This document shows positions 13,101 through 23,556 of a stretch of 64,000 nt of DNA, piece after piece. The number at the start of each line of letters is the position of its first letter. The stretch's first letter is position 1. Position numbers and translations under genes: made by a program. This DNA comes from Bretschneidera sinensis (taxonomy: Eukaryota; Streptophyta; Magnoliopsida; Brassicales; Akaniaceae). The notes below the pieces were generated by a model, which saw nothing but the letters and a program-made list of their open reading frames with translations, was not told where the DNA came from and made no database searches. The DNA is taken from positions 58,126,084 to 58,190,083 of the forward strand of contig CM043705.1 in NCBI GenBank assembly GCA_023935145.1, read 5' to 3'.

Positions 13101-13445
13101 ATATTTTGCTAGTCCCTTAGCAAAACAAAATAAAAACTAAATGAAAAACAAAGAACATAAAGATAAGTTCATCACTCATGTTATCCAAAAATTTAAAGAG
13201 CACCCAAAATCATGAAATTCATTCTTGAGCAAGCTTAAAAAATCTAACCCATTTTTACAATGAATAAGAATTTAAAACCTGATTACTTACAAGAGGCATG
13301 CTAAGACATCACAAGCTCGAGTCAATGTAAAGTGAATTAGCATATACTGATGAGGTTACCAAATAAGTTCAATGTACAATGTTTCCACATCTCAAGATTC
13401 ACATAATTTCTCATTAGAATGAACAACAATGGCATAGTTTTATTT

Positions 13446-13466
13446 TATATATATATATATATATTT
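13446..13466. repeat. (TA)n microsatellite
   Basis: A TA run of about 20 bp precedes a T-run within the 3' non-coding module. Confidence 0.85.
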
Positions 13467-14187
13467 TTTTTTCCTTTTTTTATAAGGCTATGCTATGTTT
13501 AGTTCTTTTAAGCTTTCTAATTGACCCATGTAACGAGTGTTGAGTCAATGACTCCCAAACCAGATGGTTTTAGGGCATTAGGTGTAAAGACACCCCTAAG
13601 GACTTACTAACTCGAGTAAAAAAGGTTATGAAACTAAACTGGCCACCAAACAAAATTTCTACTTTTTGACGTGAACACTCTCTGCTTACTGAGGCAAGAG
13701 GTCCAGTTATTCAGTGGAAAGTTTCGCAATGATCATTATAAATAAAATTTTCACATTTTGACGTGAACACTCACTACTTACTGAGGCAAGAGGTCCAGTT
13801 ACTTAATGGAAAGTTTATTGATGATGATCATTTTTTTTTCTATGCCCAAGTGTTAATCCCACAAGTCATCCCGTTTCAGTTAAGATAAGAAACATACATA
13901 TTAACATCACATGTCATACCTCACACAAATATCTGCTAATGTACACGTGTTAGATTGACTCAAACATGTGAATTCTCAAATGCCTAAAGTAAGTAACTAA
14001 AGTTTAAACTCCATCATCAGATCATGTGTTCAAAGTTTTAAACTCACCAATGAAATCACATCACAATTTTTCAAATCAACCAAAATTTTTAGACGAACAT
14101 CAACATGCATTTATCTTCACGAAGAAAAAACAACAATAAATTAGGACAAAGTGTGTAACGTGTCTCCCATACCCCCAAACTTAAATT

Positions 14188-14207
14188 ACACATTGATCCC
14201 AATGTGT
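14188..14207 (-). ncRNA. Conserved hairpin, copy 1
   Basis: ACACATTG and CAATGTGT form a perfect 8-bp stem around a 4-base ATCC loop. The same stem occurs at 19410-19429 with a TCCC loop and, inverted with one wobble-compatible change, at 46294-46313. It lies beside a PPT-like G-tract in every case. An RNA role is inferred, not shown. Confidence 0.6.
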
Positions 14208-14437
14208 GAATAATATGGAAAGAGCTGACCTGAGATATGGAGAATTATCTGGACTAGTATGGCTCGTAGCATACTCCCAAACTTGAACTGAAGTACACGT
14301 TGTCCCTGAAAACTAAAAACTGGAAAACAAAAATAAAAAATAACAAAAAATATGTAAAATAATAAACAAATGAAAAAGATATGTTGTGGGGTGCCTCCCA
14401 CAAGCGCTAAGTTTAACGTCTTCAGCCAGACCCAACA

Positions 14438-15899
14438 TTAGTAATCATACCCAACTAAACACTCCACCATTTGATCAATAAATGGGAGTGAAAAATGATC
14501 CTTCAGTGTGGTAGTATTCAACTTATGGTAGTCTAGACACATTCTCCATCTTGACTGCACTCGAGTTGGAATCAACTCGTCGTCTTTATTTATTACTACC
14601 GTCAATCTAGCATGTTTTGGCACGACATGAATCGGGCTCACCCACTCGCTATCAAAGATTGGATAAAGGATCAGAACCTCTTGTATAGCTGGGTTGAGCC
14701 CTCTTTGTGGCTCCTTCGATGGCTTGGAATTCTTCTCAAAATATAACTTGTGCATCACCACCGAGGGGCTTATCCCTTTGATATCCTCAATAGTCCAGCC
14801 GATAGCTTCATTGTGCTCTCTTAAAACGTCCAATAATTTATATTCTTGAGCATCAACCAAATCTGAAGCTGTAGTCACAGGCAAAGAATCTGCTGGACCT
14901 AGGAACTTATACTTAAGATTGTCCGGTAAAGGCTTAAGTTCCTTCTTGGGGGGTTTAGGTGTTGTGGTTTCCTCCGTCTCACTAATCTTTTGAGGAGCAG
15001 ACTCCAAAGTAGCGTTTGCTTGCTCAAACAACTTATCCAAATCCAAATCCTCTTCAAATTGAGCAAAGCATGCCTCCAAAATGTCTTCAGACTCCCATTC
15101 TTTCTTGGGCGCTTGTAATCTCTCAGGGTAAGGCACTTTAGGTAAAAACGGCCTAGGGAGATCCTTAATAATAGGTGTGGCTGTAGATGGCTCAGCATCT
15201 CTCTTTTCTTTGTTGCCACTTTCTTCCCCTTGTATAGGAGTTGATAAATTTTCATCCACAAACTGTTTTTTCGGGTTAGGATCAGGTTGACTGGGGAACT
15301 TTCCGTTCTCTCCTTTACCCAAGTGACTTGTCATTTGACCCATTTGACTCTCTAATTTGGCAATCACTTGGGTGTTTACTATTGTTGCACTCCTCACTTC
15401 ACTCATAGATTGGCTAGTCATTTTCATGAAATCATTGAGAGCGTCCTCCAATGACTGAAACCGACACTGGCGCTTGAATGAGAGCTTGGTAAGCAGGTGA
15501 TGGTGCTGGATAGGCTGAGTGACCATAACTTGGAATTGGTGGAGGAAATTCGGGAGAGTATTGATTGTGAGCATGATAAAGGGCTCCTCCCTGATTCATC
15601 AGTTGGTTCTGCTCCTATGAAAAATTAGAGTGGTTCCACCACCCTGGATTGCATGTTTCGGAGTAAGATCCATTTGATTGCCAACAACCGTCATTAAAAA
15701 CATTCGTTTGTTCCATGGGATACTCGGCAAAAGCCGGCATTGGTGAACAATTCTGTGCTAAATGCATAAGACTAGTACAGATGGAACAGCTATCAATATT
15801 GAATGTATTGGCTGCACTGATGGACTGATCGGTCATCCTCATGAAATCCTTGAGGGCGTCCTCTAAAGATTGTGAAACCGGTGCTGGATTCATCCACAT
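14438..15899 (-). pseudogene. Gag/protease-linker/RT fragment of Athila-like element 1
   Basis: From 15899 leftward a short frame has a zinc-knuckle-like CSICTSLMHLAQNC and the phrase QSLEDALKDFMRMTDQS. A nonsense codon follows at about 15614, then a frameshift near 15450-15480. The 15480-14438 frame repeats a QSLEDALNDFMKMTSQS phrase and continues through an acidic linker, LKPLPDNLKYKFLG, EHNEAIGWTIEDIKGISP and the first RT blocks (WVSPIHVVPK, DELIPTRVQSRWRMCLDY, LPFIDQM). RT ends there, before the catalytic DD motif. The capsid N-terminus is absent. These RT blocks are typical of the Athila branch of Ty3/gypsy. It is a deletion derivative. Confidence 0.85.
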
Positions 15900-16072
15900 T
15901 TTTGTTATTTTTTTGTGTAATTGTAAATAAAATAAAATAAATCAAAAATCAAAACCAAAATTAAAATCAAAATCAAAATTAAAATTATAATTATAAAAAT
16001 AAAACAAAAATGCTAACTAAACTAGTAGAAAAATAAAATCAATTCAGACAAAAATTTCACAAACAAAACAAT

Positions 16073-16090
16073 TCCCCGGCAACGGCGCCA
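16073..16090 (-). promoter_or_regulatory. Primer-binding site of Athila-like element 1
   Basis: In element sense TGGCGCCGTTGCCGGGGA lies six bases inside the LTR end. From memory this matches a tRNA-Asp-type primer site seen in Athila-group elements. Confidence 0.85.
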
Positions 16091-16096
16091 AAAACT

Positions 16097-16965
16097 TGTT
16101 GTGAGTTTTAAATAACTCGCAAGCGCACGAGTCATTTGCAATATAGTGTTGTGCAAGTGCGAGGTCGAATCCACAGGGAATTGCGTTGTGAAAATATTTT
16201 TATCTAAACTAACCCTATTTTATCCTAGTTTCGAATTTTGTATTATATTGTGCAAAGAAATATAAACGTAAACCAAATTGTTTTTAAAGCAAATGATAAA
16301 TAGACTAAGGTTTCTGAATCCACCCCACCAAAGTAAAACATATATTTTCATGTTCTATATAAAAGTAATAAAAAAATTCCATGAATCTAACTTTAAACAA
16401 AAAACAACGAATATCCCAATCAAACCAAAAGCATCTAATGTATCCGCTTTTAACAAATCACAAAGGAAATCCAATTTAATCGAAAACGATTCGATATATC
16501 CATCAAATGAAACACAAGGAATATCCAATTTAATAATTAAAAACAATCAATCATAAGATCTACTCAAATAATTGAACATAACATTTATACTAAAAACATC
16601 AGAATTGTTATGCGCAAATATGAAAATATAAAGCTAAACAAAGGAAAGGCTTCATCTTCAATCTTAGCTGAAGATTTTAGCCTCTCATAATAATGAAACT
16701 AAAGTTCACAATACAAGTGCTAAACATTAAACTTTAAAACTAAATAAAAAGAAATAAATTACTATACATGGGAGAAATTCCACTCGCTGTTGGGCGGCGC
16801 TTCCCCTCGTGGTAGCAAAGCCTTCGGGATCTACCAGAATGCTAGCAGATGTCCATCGGATTACACCAAATGGCCCAGGAATTGCACATCGAATGATGAA
16901 GTCAGATGGTGTTTATATAGGGGGAGTCTCGAAGTACTATAGGTTTTAGAATCGATGTGGGATTC
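16097..16965 (-). repeat. Athila-like element 1, right LTR, first part
   Basis: It begins TGTTGTGAG and follows the left LTR to ATCGATGTGGGAT, where the second element interrupts. The LTR resumes at 23225. It is very similar to the left LTR by eye, with scattered substitutions. Confidence 0.92.
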
Positions 16966-16972
16966 AAAAACT

Positions 16973-18275
16973 TGTTGAGCGATTATCTACCTAAATAAAT
17001 AAGCAAATAATCGTACTTGTTTTACTTGCAAGTGCACAAGGTCAACTTAGTAGTATAGTATGCGAAAGCAAGATCATCTCCAGAGGGATTGGTGAATTTC
17101 GTTTTAGAATTATATTCGCAATGTAAAAAGACAGAAATAATAAAAGAGTTGATTTTGATAAAGATAGAATAATAAGGATAAAGGTGTAGGGACTTGATAT
17201 CCACCACTAATTATGCGACCACAATACAACAGTATGCCAATGCTTTAATCATGCCATGTATACCTAATGTTTGTCAACCTAAGGGCATGGTATCTACTCC
17301 TTAAGCTATTGATTTCCCTAAGCAACGAGTTAGGCATGGTATCTGCTCTAACTCTTTTCTGTCTTAAGGGATTCAGTATGGTATCTACTGAGTTGTTCCT
17401 TAAGAGAGCATAGGTACTATGAAAATCGACAACCACACAGGACCTAGGGTATGGTATCTACTCCTGGTTTCCTATGTTGATTAACCCAAGAATCCGGTGT
17501 GGATATCTTTTGTTACTAATGTCAGACCCAGGACTCGGTCATCCAAATTGATCTAACTAACAAGTCCATACCACATGCATATATTAATCAGACATATACA
17601 TATGGGGAATTTAAATAAAAGCAGGTATTAATCAAGTTAAGCAACATAACATAAATATTACAAAGGCGCCAACACTGAATTTATTGAGTAAACATAATTA
17701 GGGCTTCAACCAAGCCCTTACTAAAAGTTAAGTACACATAATAAAAATAAAGGAAAGAAAAAACTCGAGAGAAGAGTAGTTAATTCCTCTCCACGGTCTC
17801 CTTCTGACCTCCGGCCTCCCGACCTAAACTAAAACTAAAAGAAGATTGAAAGGTAAAAGAGGGCCTCCCAATTTGTGTTTTTACAAGTGTATTTATAGGG
17901 GTTGAATAATCCTAGAAGGCTCAGGAAACCCTAAATTTCCTAAAACATAAAGACTCCTTTATTTCCAAAACTGGTTCTGCCGCTTTACTGTTCACGCCCG
18001 TACATGTGCGCTCGATCGCATTCGTGGTGCGCTCGAGTGAGATCACAAGTCTGCGCTCGATCGCACAGAGGAGTGCGCTCGATTACACTCTAGCCAGCAG
18101 CTGCTCCAGGATTTCCAGATGTCTTCCTTTAAGTGCGAAAAATGCTTCTTTTTCTCCAAGACCCTATAAAAACGTGTAAAACACAGAAGTGAAGTAAAAT
18201 AGACTAAAACATATAGACAAGAAGCTTAACAAATGTAAATTAAGGGGCTTAAATATGATATTTAAGCACCTATCA
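16973..18275 (-). repeat. Gag-only element, left LTR
   Basis: A 1303-bp LTR running from TGTTGAGCG to CACCTATCA. It carries at least four copies of an ATGGTATCTACT motif (17287-17460) and a CGATCG cluster (18003-18090). The partner is 21945-23224. Confidence 0.92.
17287..17462. repeat. Repeated ATGGTATCTACT motif in LTR
   Basis: Copies occur near 17287, 17333 (one change), 17369 and 17449, spaced about 35-80 bp and separated by TTAAG-containing linkers. The partner LTR has the same set at 22258-22434. A reverse copy is visible at 63976 in the LTR at the window end. Confidence 0.8.
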
Positions 18276-19680
18276 CACCCCTAAACTTACATATTGCTAG
18301 TCCCTTAGCAATACAAAACTAAAAACTAAATGAAGAACAAAATTAAAGATAAATTTGTTTCCATGATATTCAAAGATTTGGGTTGTGCATAAAACTATGA
18401 TAACCGTTCATGAGTAAGCTTATAATAAAAACACATTTTTGTATTGAAAAAGGATTTTCAGAAGTTCATGTTACTTACCTAAGGTTGGCTTAAGGCATCG
18501 CAAGTTTGATTTGTGTGTGATGAATTAGCACATATAAGATGAAGCTTCCACATAATTTTAGTGTATAGGGTTTCGATGCCCAAACCTTTATCGAATTCCT
18601 TATCAAAGAGAACAAAAATGACATAATACTTGCTTCTTCTTTCATCATGCGATCTTTGCCATGTTGAGTTCCATTGAGCTTTCTATTTGACCATTGTAAC
18701 GAGTGTTTAGCCAATGACTCCCAAACCAGATGGTTTTAGGGCATTAGGTGTAAAGACACCCCTAAGGACTTACTAACTTGAATAAAAAAGGCTACGGAAT
18801 TAATAGGTTTTAATGCTTCTAAATGAAATTCCCACCTTTTGACGTGAACACTCAATGCTTACTGAGGCAAGAGGCCCAGTTACTCAGTGAAAATTTATTA
18901 TTATGACCACTAAAGGCTTACTTCCCACCTTTTGACGTGAATACTCAATGCTTACTGAGGCAAGAGGCCCAGTTACTCAGCGGAAAGCTTTTTGATCACT
19001 TTTTTGCATGATGAACATTTTTCTTTATTTTTTTCTTCTTTATTTTTCTTATGCCAAAGTGTTCTTGTCAACAAGTTATCTGATTACAGTTAGATTATGG
19101 AAACATATACAAGAGAATTATATGTCATACCCCACACAAATGCATGTTAAATGTGCTCGTGCAAATTTTGGATCAAACTCATGAATTCTTAGGTGCCTTG
19201 AGGTAGGTAACTAAACTTTGTAAAATTCCCATTGCAAGACTATGTGTTCTAGTTTTTAAGTTTACTAATGAAGTGTTATCAAATTTTTAAGTCAACTAAA
19301 ATTTTTGTTTACCAAAAGAACATGCATTTATCTTCCTAAAAAAACTGGGACTTAGTGTGTGCATGTGTGATAGTATCTAGTATCTCCCACTACCTCCAAA
19401 CTTAAAAATACACATTGTCCCCAATGTGTGTGGCATGGAAAGATCTGACCTGGGAGATGGAGAACTAGGTTGCTTGCTTTGCTTGTAACACGCCCCCAAA
19501 CTTGAACTGGATGCATGCACTAAGTACCTGACAAAGAAAAATAAACATTATTCTAGAAAACAATAAATGTAAATACTAGATATGTAAATATAAATATAAA
19601 CAAAAAAAATACAAAAATGAAAAGGATATGTCTAGGGTGTCTCCCATGAGCGCTAAGTTTAACGTCTTTAGTCGGACCAA
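18276..19680 (-). other. Structured 3' non-coding module of the gag-only element
   Basis: This is a homologue of 13101-14436, although the two elements have different LTRs. It has the CCAGATGGTTTTAGGGCAT phrase with its GGTGT/ACACC hairpin (18716-18775), a duplicated block with TTTTGACGTGAA and ACTGAG (18835-18895 and 18926-18985), G-tracts at about 18278, 19387 and 19493, and the 8-bp hairpin at 19410-19429. It joins gag sequence near 19680. Confidence 0.8.
19410..19429 (-). ncRNA. Conserved hairpin, copy 2
   Basis: The ACACATTG/CAATGTGT stem is intact with loop TCCC. Its loop differs from copy 1 while the stem is identical, which is what a selected structure would show. Confidence 0.6.
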
Positions 19681-19683
19681 GCC

Positions 19684-21587
19684 TTATTCTTCCCCAAAAC
19701 TAAGATTTGCAGCAACTAGCACAGGTAGTGTCTTATTCTCTCCCATATAAGCATAAGTTAAGTGCTTTGGCAATTGCTTCAACTCCAAATTCGGTACCTG
19801 GACAATAAAAGGGAAAATAGTATTAGAAGGCCCAAGAATTTCAAATGGATCGGTGTACTTACTTAGAGGCTTGGGAAAGGCCTCAAGGAGGTGCATAGTA
19901 TCAACGATGTCATCAGTAACATCCTTGAATTTGGGCTCAATATCCAATCTTGGGACACTATAGGTAAGAGTAGTTTTTACTAGATCAATGTGATGGATTT
20001 GAAAAGCTTCTTCAATAACATTTTGCGTCATGCATACATTAAAACATTTCATATTATCTGGGGGTAATTTTAATGCATTATAGCTTTTGATTTCAACCTT
20101 CTCACCATTTACCTTCTCCATCTCACTTACCTTGGATGTGGATGCTTGTGCAGGCTCATCAGCTCCGATGATCTTACCATTTTTTAGAGTTGTCACGGCA
20201 TTTAGTTGTTGATGTCCTCTTGGAGTAGGTAGTGGTTGGACTGGAAGTTCACACAACTTTCTTTCACTTAGGTCCTTAGCCAATTGCCCCATTTGTTCCT
20301 CGAGTCTTTGAATGTCTTGCTCATGTTTTGTAGTGTTTTATCTTTGCTCAGTCATGAACTGTTCTTGTGAAGTCATCAATTGCCTCATAAGACTCTTTAG
20401 GTCACTATTTTTTGATTTTGGCACTGGTTGGGCTGCTGGTTGGAAGTGTCATTGTTGTCCTTGAAGTTTCAAAGCATTTTGAGTGTTGTTCCATGAGAAG
20501 TTGGGGTTGTTCTGCCATCTAGGATTGTAGGTATTTGCATATGCACTGTTCGGTCCCTCATAATTTGCTTGCTCTTGATCTGTAATTGAATACAGAGGAC
20601 AAGTATGAACATTATGATCAAAATGAGAGCATATAGCACATACCTAGGGTTGTGTAGCCTGTGGACTAGGTGAGTTGTTCTGATCAGCCATGGCTTTTAT
20701 AAGTATGTCTAGCTTTCTTTCCATAGCAATCATCTGATTCGAAGATCCATCATTGAAGCTCACCTCATACATACCCTTGCTTTTAATTCCTTGTCGACCT
20801 CTCGAGGAGAATTTTTGGGTGTGCTTACTTAATGTCTCAAACAGCTCAATGGCTTCTTCACTAGTCTTCTCCATCAGCATACCTCCACAACTGGAATCCA
20901 CTATCCCTTGATTTATGCCACTCAAACCTTCATAGAAAGCTAGGACCAACTCATCTTGAGGTAAGTTGTGATGTGGACATTTGAGTAGCAGCTCATTAAA
21001 GTGTCCCCATGCCTCGAAGAAAAGGTCTCCATCCCTCTGTTGGAAGGATTGAATCTCCTTCCTCATCTGTCTTGTCTTTTGGGCTGGAAAAAATTTCCTT
21101 AGAAATCTACTGGATAGCTCTTCCCAAGTATGGATAGAATCTGTAGGCAATGAATGATACCACATTTTAGCATTATCTTTTAATGAAAAAAGAAAAGAAT
21201 TAACCTGATCCCCTCTTGATCTAGGCCCCGAATATACTGGAACTTGCAGAGATCACAGAATTCTCGAAGGTGCAAGTGTGGATTCTCAGTAAGTGTATCC
21301 CTAAAATGAGTCAAGGTACTGAGTATCTACGGAGATATGCAATAATTTTCTTCCATCTTAGGTTGATATGTAATGCATGAAGGATAGTTGAGGTTCTGTG
21401 GAATGAAAGATTGCTTTATAGGTCTCCGTTCTGGTGGCGGTTGGTTGTAAAGCTGTTTCATTGGTGCTTCACCCTCAAATTCTTCTTCTTTCTCCTCGAA
21501 GTTGTTTCTAGGCCTCTTTCGAATGATCTGCTCACTCTCTATATCAAGTGGAAGGATGGTTGGGTTCTTCACTCGAAGCCCTTGCAT
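19684..21587 (-). pseudogene. gag of the gag-only element, degenerate
   Basis: In element sense the frame starts at 21587 (MQGLRVKNP) with an N-terminal linker containing KQSFIPQNLNYPSC. A frameshift near 21200 leads to the capsid domain (21165-20644) with SIHTWEELSSRFLRKFFPAQ and EAWGHFNELLLKCPHHNL, the retrotransposon gag signature of the Athila group. A stop at 20644 precedes a zinc knuckle CAICSHFDHNVHTC. The same frame continues to 19684 through VQVPNLELKQLPKHLTYAYM, just before where RT should begin. A few stops make it non-functional, but the domain order is intact, so it may have encoded a full Gag when active. Confidence 0.88.
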
Positions 21588-21624
21588 GAATCAACAGGAA
21601 TACCTTAGTGCAGCAGCTTCAGTA

Positions 21625-21735
21625 CTGCTGCTCGGGTAGTCTCTGGACTATTTGTGCTCGAGTACTCCAAGCACTGCACTTGATCGCACCAGTGCGCTCG
21701 ATCGCACTTAGGTTTGCGCTCGATCGCTGTGCCAG
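21625..21735. repeat. CGATCG motif cluster in the gag leader
   Basis: Between gag and the PBS lie several copies of the TGCGCTCGATCGCA-type motif, two exact at the CGATCG core and others decayed (CTTGATCGCA). The same motif also lies in this element's LTRs, so it occupies two transcript positions. Confidence 0.8.
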
Positions 21736-21920
21736 AATTACAACTGATGCACACCTGAAACAAAAAGCAAGAAAATAACAAAAACGAAGAATTAAGTTAG
21801 ATAGTCAATAAAATAAAACCAAACAAATTAAGAAAAATATTTAATGAAAAATAAGAAAATAAAATCGAACAAAATAAAAAAACTAACAAAAATAATTCCA
21901 AAAAGAAATTTTTAGCACAA

Positions 21921-21938
21921 TCCCCGGCAACGGGGCCA
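21921..21938 (-). promoter_or_regulatory. Primer-binding site of the gag-only element
   Basis: In element sense TGGCCCCGTTGCCGGGGA, one base different from the site in Athila-like element 1, lies six bases inside the LTR. Confidence 0.82.
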
Positions 21939-21944
21939 AAAACT

Positions 21945-23224
21945 TGTTGAGCGATTATCTACCTAAATAAATAAGCAAATAATCGTACTTGTTTTACTTG
22001 CAAGTGCACAAGGTCAACTTAGTAGTATAGTGTGCGAAAACAAGATCATCTCCACAAGGATTGGTGAATTTCGTTTTAGAATTATATTCGCAATGTAAAA
22101 GGATAGAAATAATAAAAGAATTGATTTTGATAAAGATAAAATAATAAAGATAAAGGTGTAGGGACTTGATATCCACCACTAATTATGCTACCACAATACA
22201 ACAGTATGCCAATGCTTTAATCATGCCATGTATACCTAATGTTTGTCAATCTGAGGGCATGGTATCTACTTCTTAAGCTATTGATTTCCCTAAGCAACGA
22301 GTTAGGCATGGTATCTACTCTAACTCTTTTCTGTCTTAAGGGATTCAGTATGGTATCTACTGAGTTGTTCCTTAAGAGAGCATAGGTACTATGGAAATCG
22401 ACAACCACACAGGACCTAGGGTATGGTATCTACTCCCGGTTTCCTATGTTGATTAACCCAAGAATCTGGTGTGGATATCTTTTGTTACTAATGTCAGACC
22501 CATGACTCGGTCATCCAAATTGATCTAACTAACAAGTCCATACCACATGCATATATTGATTAGACATATGCATATGAAATTTTTAATTAAAAGCAGGTAT
22601 TAGTCAAGTTAAGCAACACAACATAAATATTGCAAAGGCGCCAACACTGAATTTATTGAGTAAACATAATTAGGGCTTCAGCCAAGCCCTTACTAAAAGT
22701 TAAATACACATAATAAAAATAAAGGAAAGAAGAAACCCAAGAGAAGAGTCATCAATTCCTCTCCACGGTCTCCTTCTGACCTCCAACCTCTCTACCTAAA
22801 CTAAAACTAAAAGAAGATTGAAAGGTAAAAGAGGGCCTCCCGATTTGTGTTTTTACAAGTGTATTTATAGGGGTTGAATAATCCTAAAAGGCTCAGGAAA
22901 CCCTAAATTTTCTAAAACATAAAAACTCATTTATTTCCAAAACTGGTTCTGCCGCTTTACTGTTCATGCCCATACATGTGCGCTTGATCGCATTCGTGGT
23001 GCGGTCGATCGCATAGAGGAGTGCGCTTGATCGCACTCTAGCCAGCAGCTGCTCTAGGATTTCCAGATTTTTTCCTTTAAGTGCCAAAAATGCTTCTTTT
23101 TCTCCAAGACCCTATAAAAATGTGTAAGACACAAAAGTGAAGTAAAATAGACTAAAATATATAGACAAGAAGTTTAACAAATGTAAATTAAGGGGCTTAA
23201 ATATGAATATTTAAGCACCTATCA
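21945..23224 (-). repeat. Gag-only element, right LTR
   Basis: A 1280-bp partner of 16973-18275, with the same ends. Within its CGATCG cluster (22978-23036) it lacks about 24 bp lying between two TGCGCTCG copies in the left LTR. The end CACCTATCA is followed by the target copy GATAC. Confidence 0.92.
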
Positions 23225-23551
23225 GATACTGCCCTGAGTGCGCTCGATCGTAGGTCTTGTGTGCACGATCGCCTTTGCGCTCGATCGTGAGTCAGGTGCA
23301 ATCGATCATAAGAACACTGCATTGCAAAGATTTCGATGTGGGATATTGACCATGTGTTCGATCGCAGCACGGTGCGATCGATCGCTAATGCTCTTGAAGC
23401 TTGACATTTCCCAAAATGCTTCATTTTCTCCACAAACCTATAAAAATATAGAAAACACAGAAAACACATAAAATAAAGTGCAATAATACAAATTAAGAAC
23501 CTAACAAATATAAATTAAATGGCTTAAATATGCAATATTTAAGACTCATCA
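23225..23551 (-). repeat. Athila-like element 1, right LTR, second part
   Basis: It continues the LTR broken at 16965, from GATACTGCCCTGAG to GACTCATCA. It holds CGATCG motifs but lacks about 36 bp found at 12755-12790. The CTACC target copy follows at 23552. Confidence 0.92.
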
Positions 23552-23556
23552 CTACC

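Larger units (their letters stand above)
13101..14436 (-). other. Structured 3' non-coding module of Athila-like element 1
   Basis: No coding sequence is visible. The segment is shared with 18276-19680 and, inverted, with 46052-47205. It holds a phrase with CCAGATGGTTTTAGGGCAT followed by a GGTGT-AAAG-ACACC hairpin (13551-13620), two copies of a block with TTTTGACGTGAACACTC and ACTGAG (about 13660-13720 and 13755-13812), and a perfect 8-bp hairpin at 14188-14207. It ends at AGCGCTAAGTTTAACGTC, where truncated pol begins. Confidence 0.8.
16966..23224 (-). mobile_element. Gag-only Athila-like element nested in an LTR
   Basis: Two LTRs (16973-18275 and 21945-23224) flank 3.7 kb holding only gag and protease-linker remains on the minus strand. 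Pol is absent, as in plant terminal-repeat-with-gag elements. The target duplication is GATTC (16961-16965) against GATAC (23225-23229), one mismatch. At the left end seven bases, AAAAACT, lie between target and LTR. In element sense they equal the bases that normally follow the 5' LTR towards the PBS. Confidence 0.88.
11868..23551 (-). mobile_element. Athila-like element 1, non-autonomous, nested in the Tekay RNase H
   Basis: It begins TGTTGTGAG and ends GACTCATCA, with CTACC duplications. The polarity is minus: the PBS is next to the right LTR and the polypurine tract next to the left LTR. Coding content is a broken gag piece joined to the start of RT, with no integrase, so it needed a helper. 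The right LTR is split by a second element at 16966-23224. The internal region without that insertion is about 3.0 kb. Confidence 0.9.
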
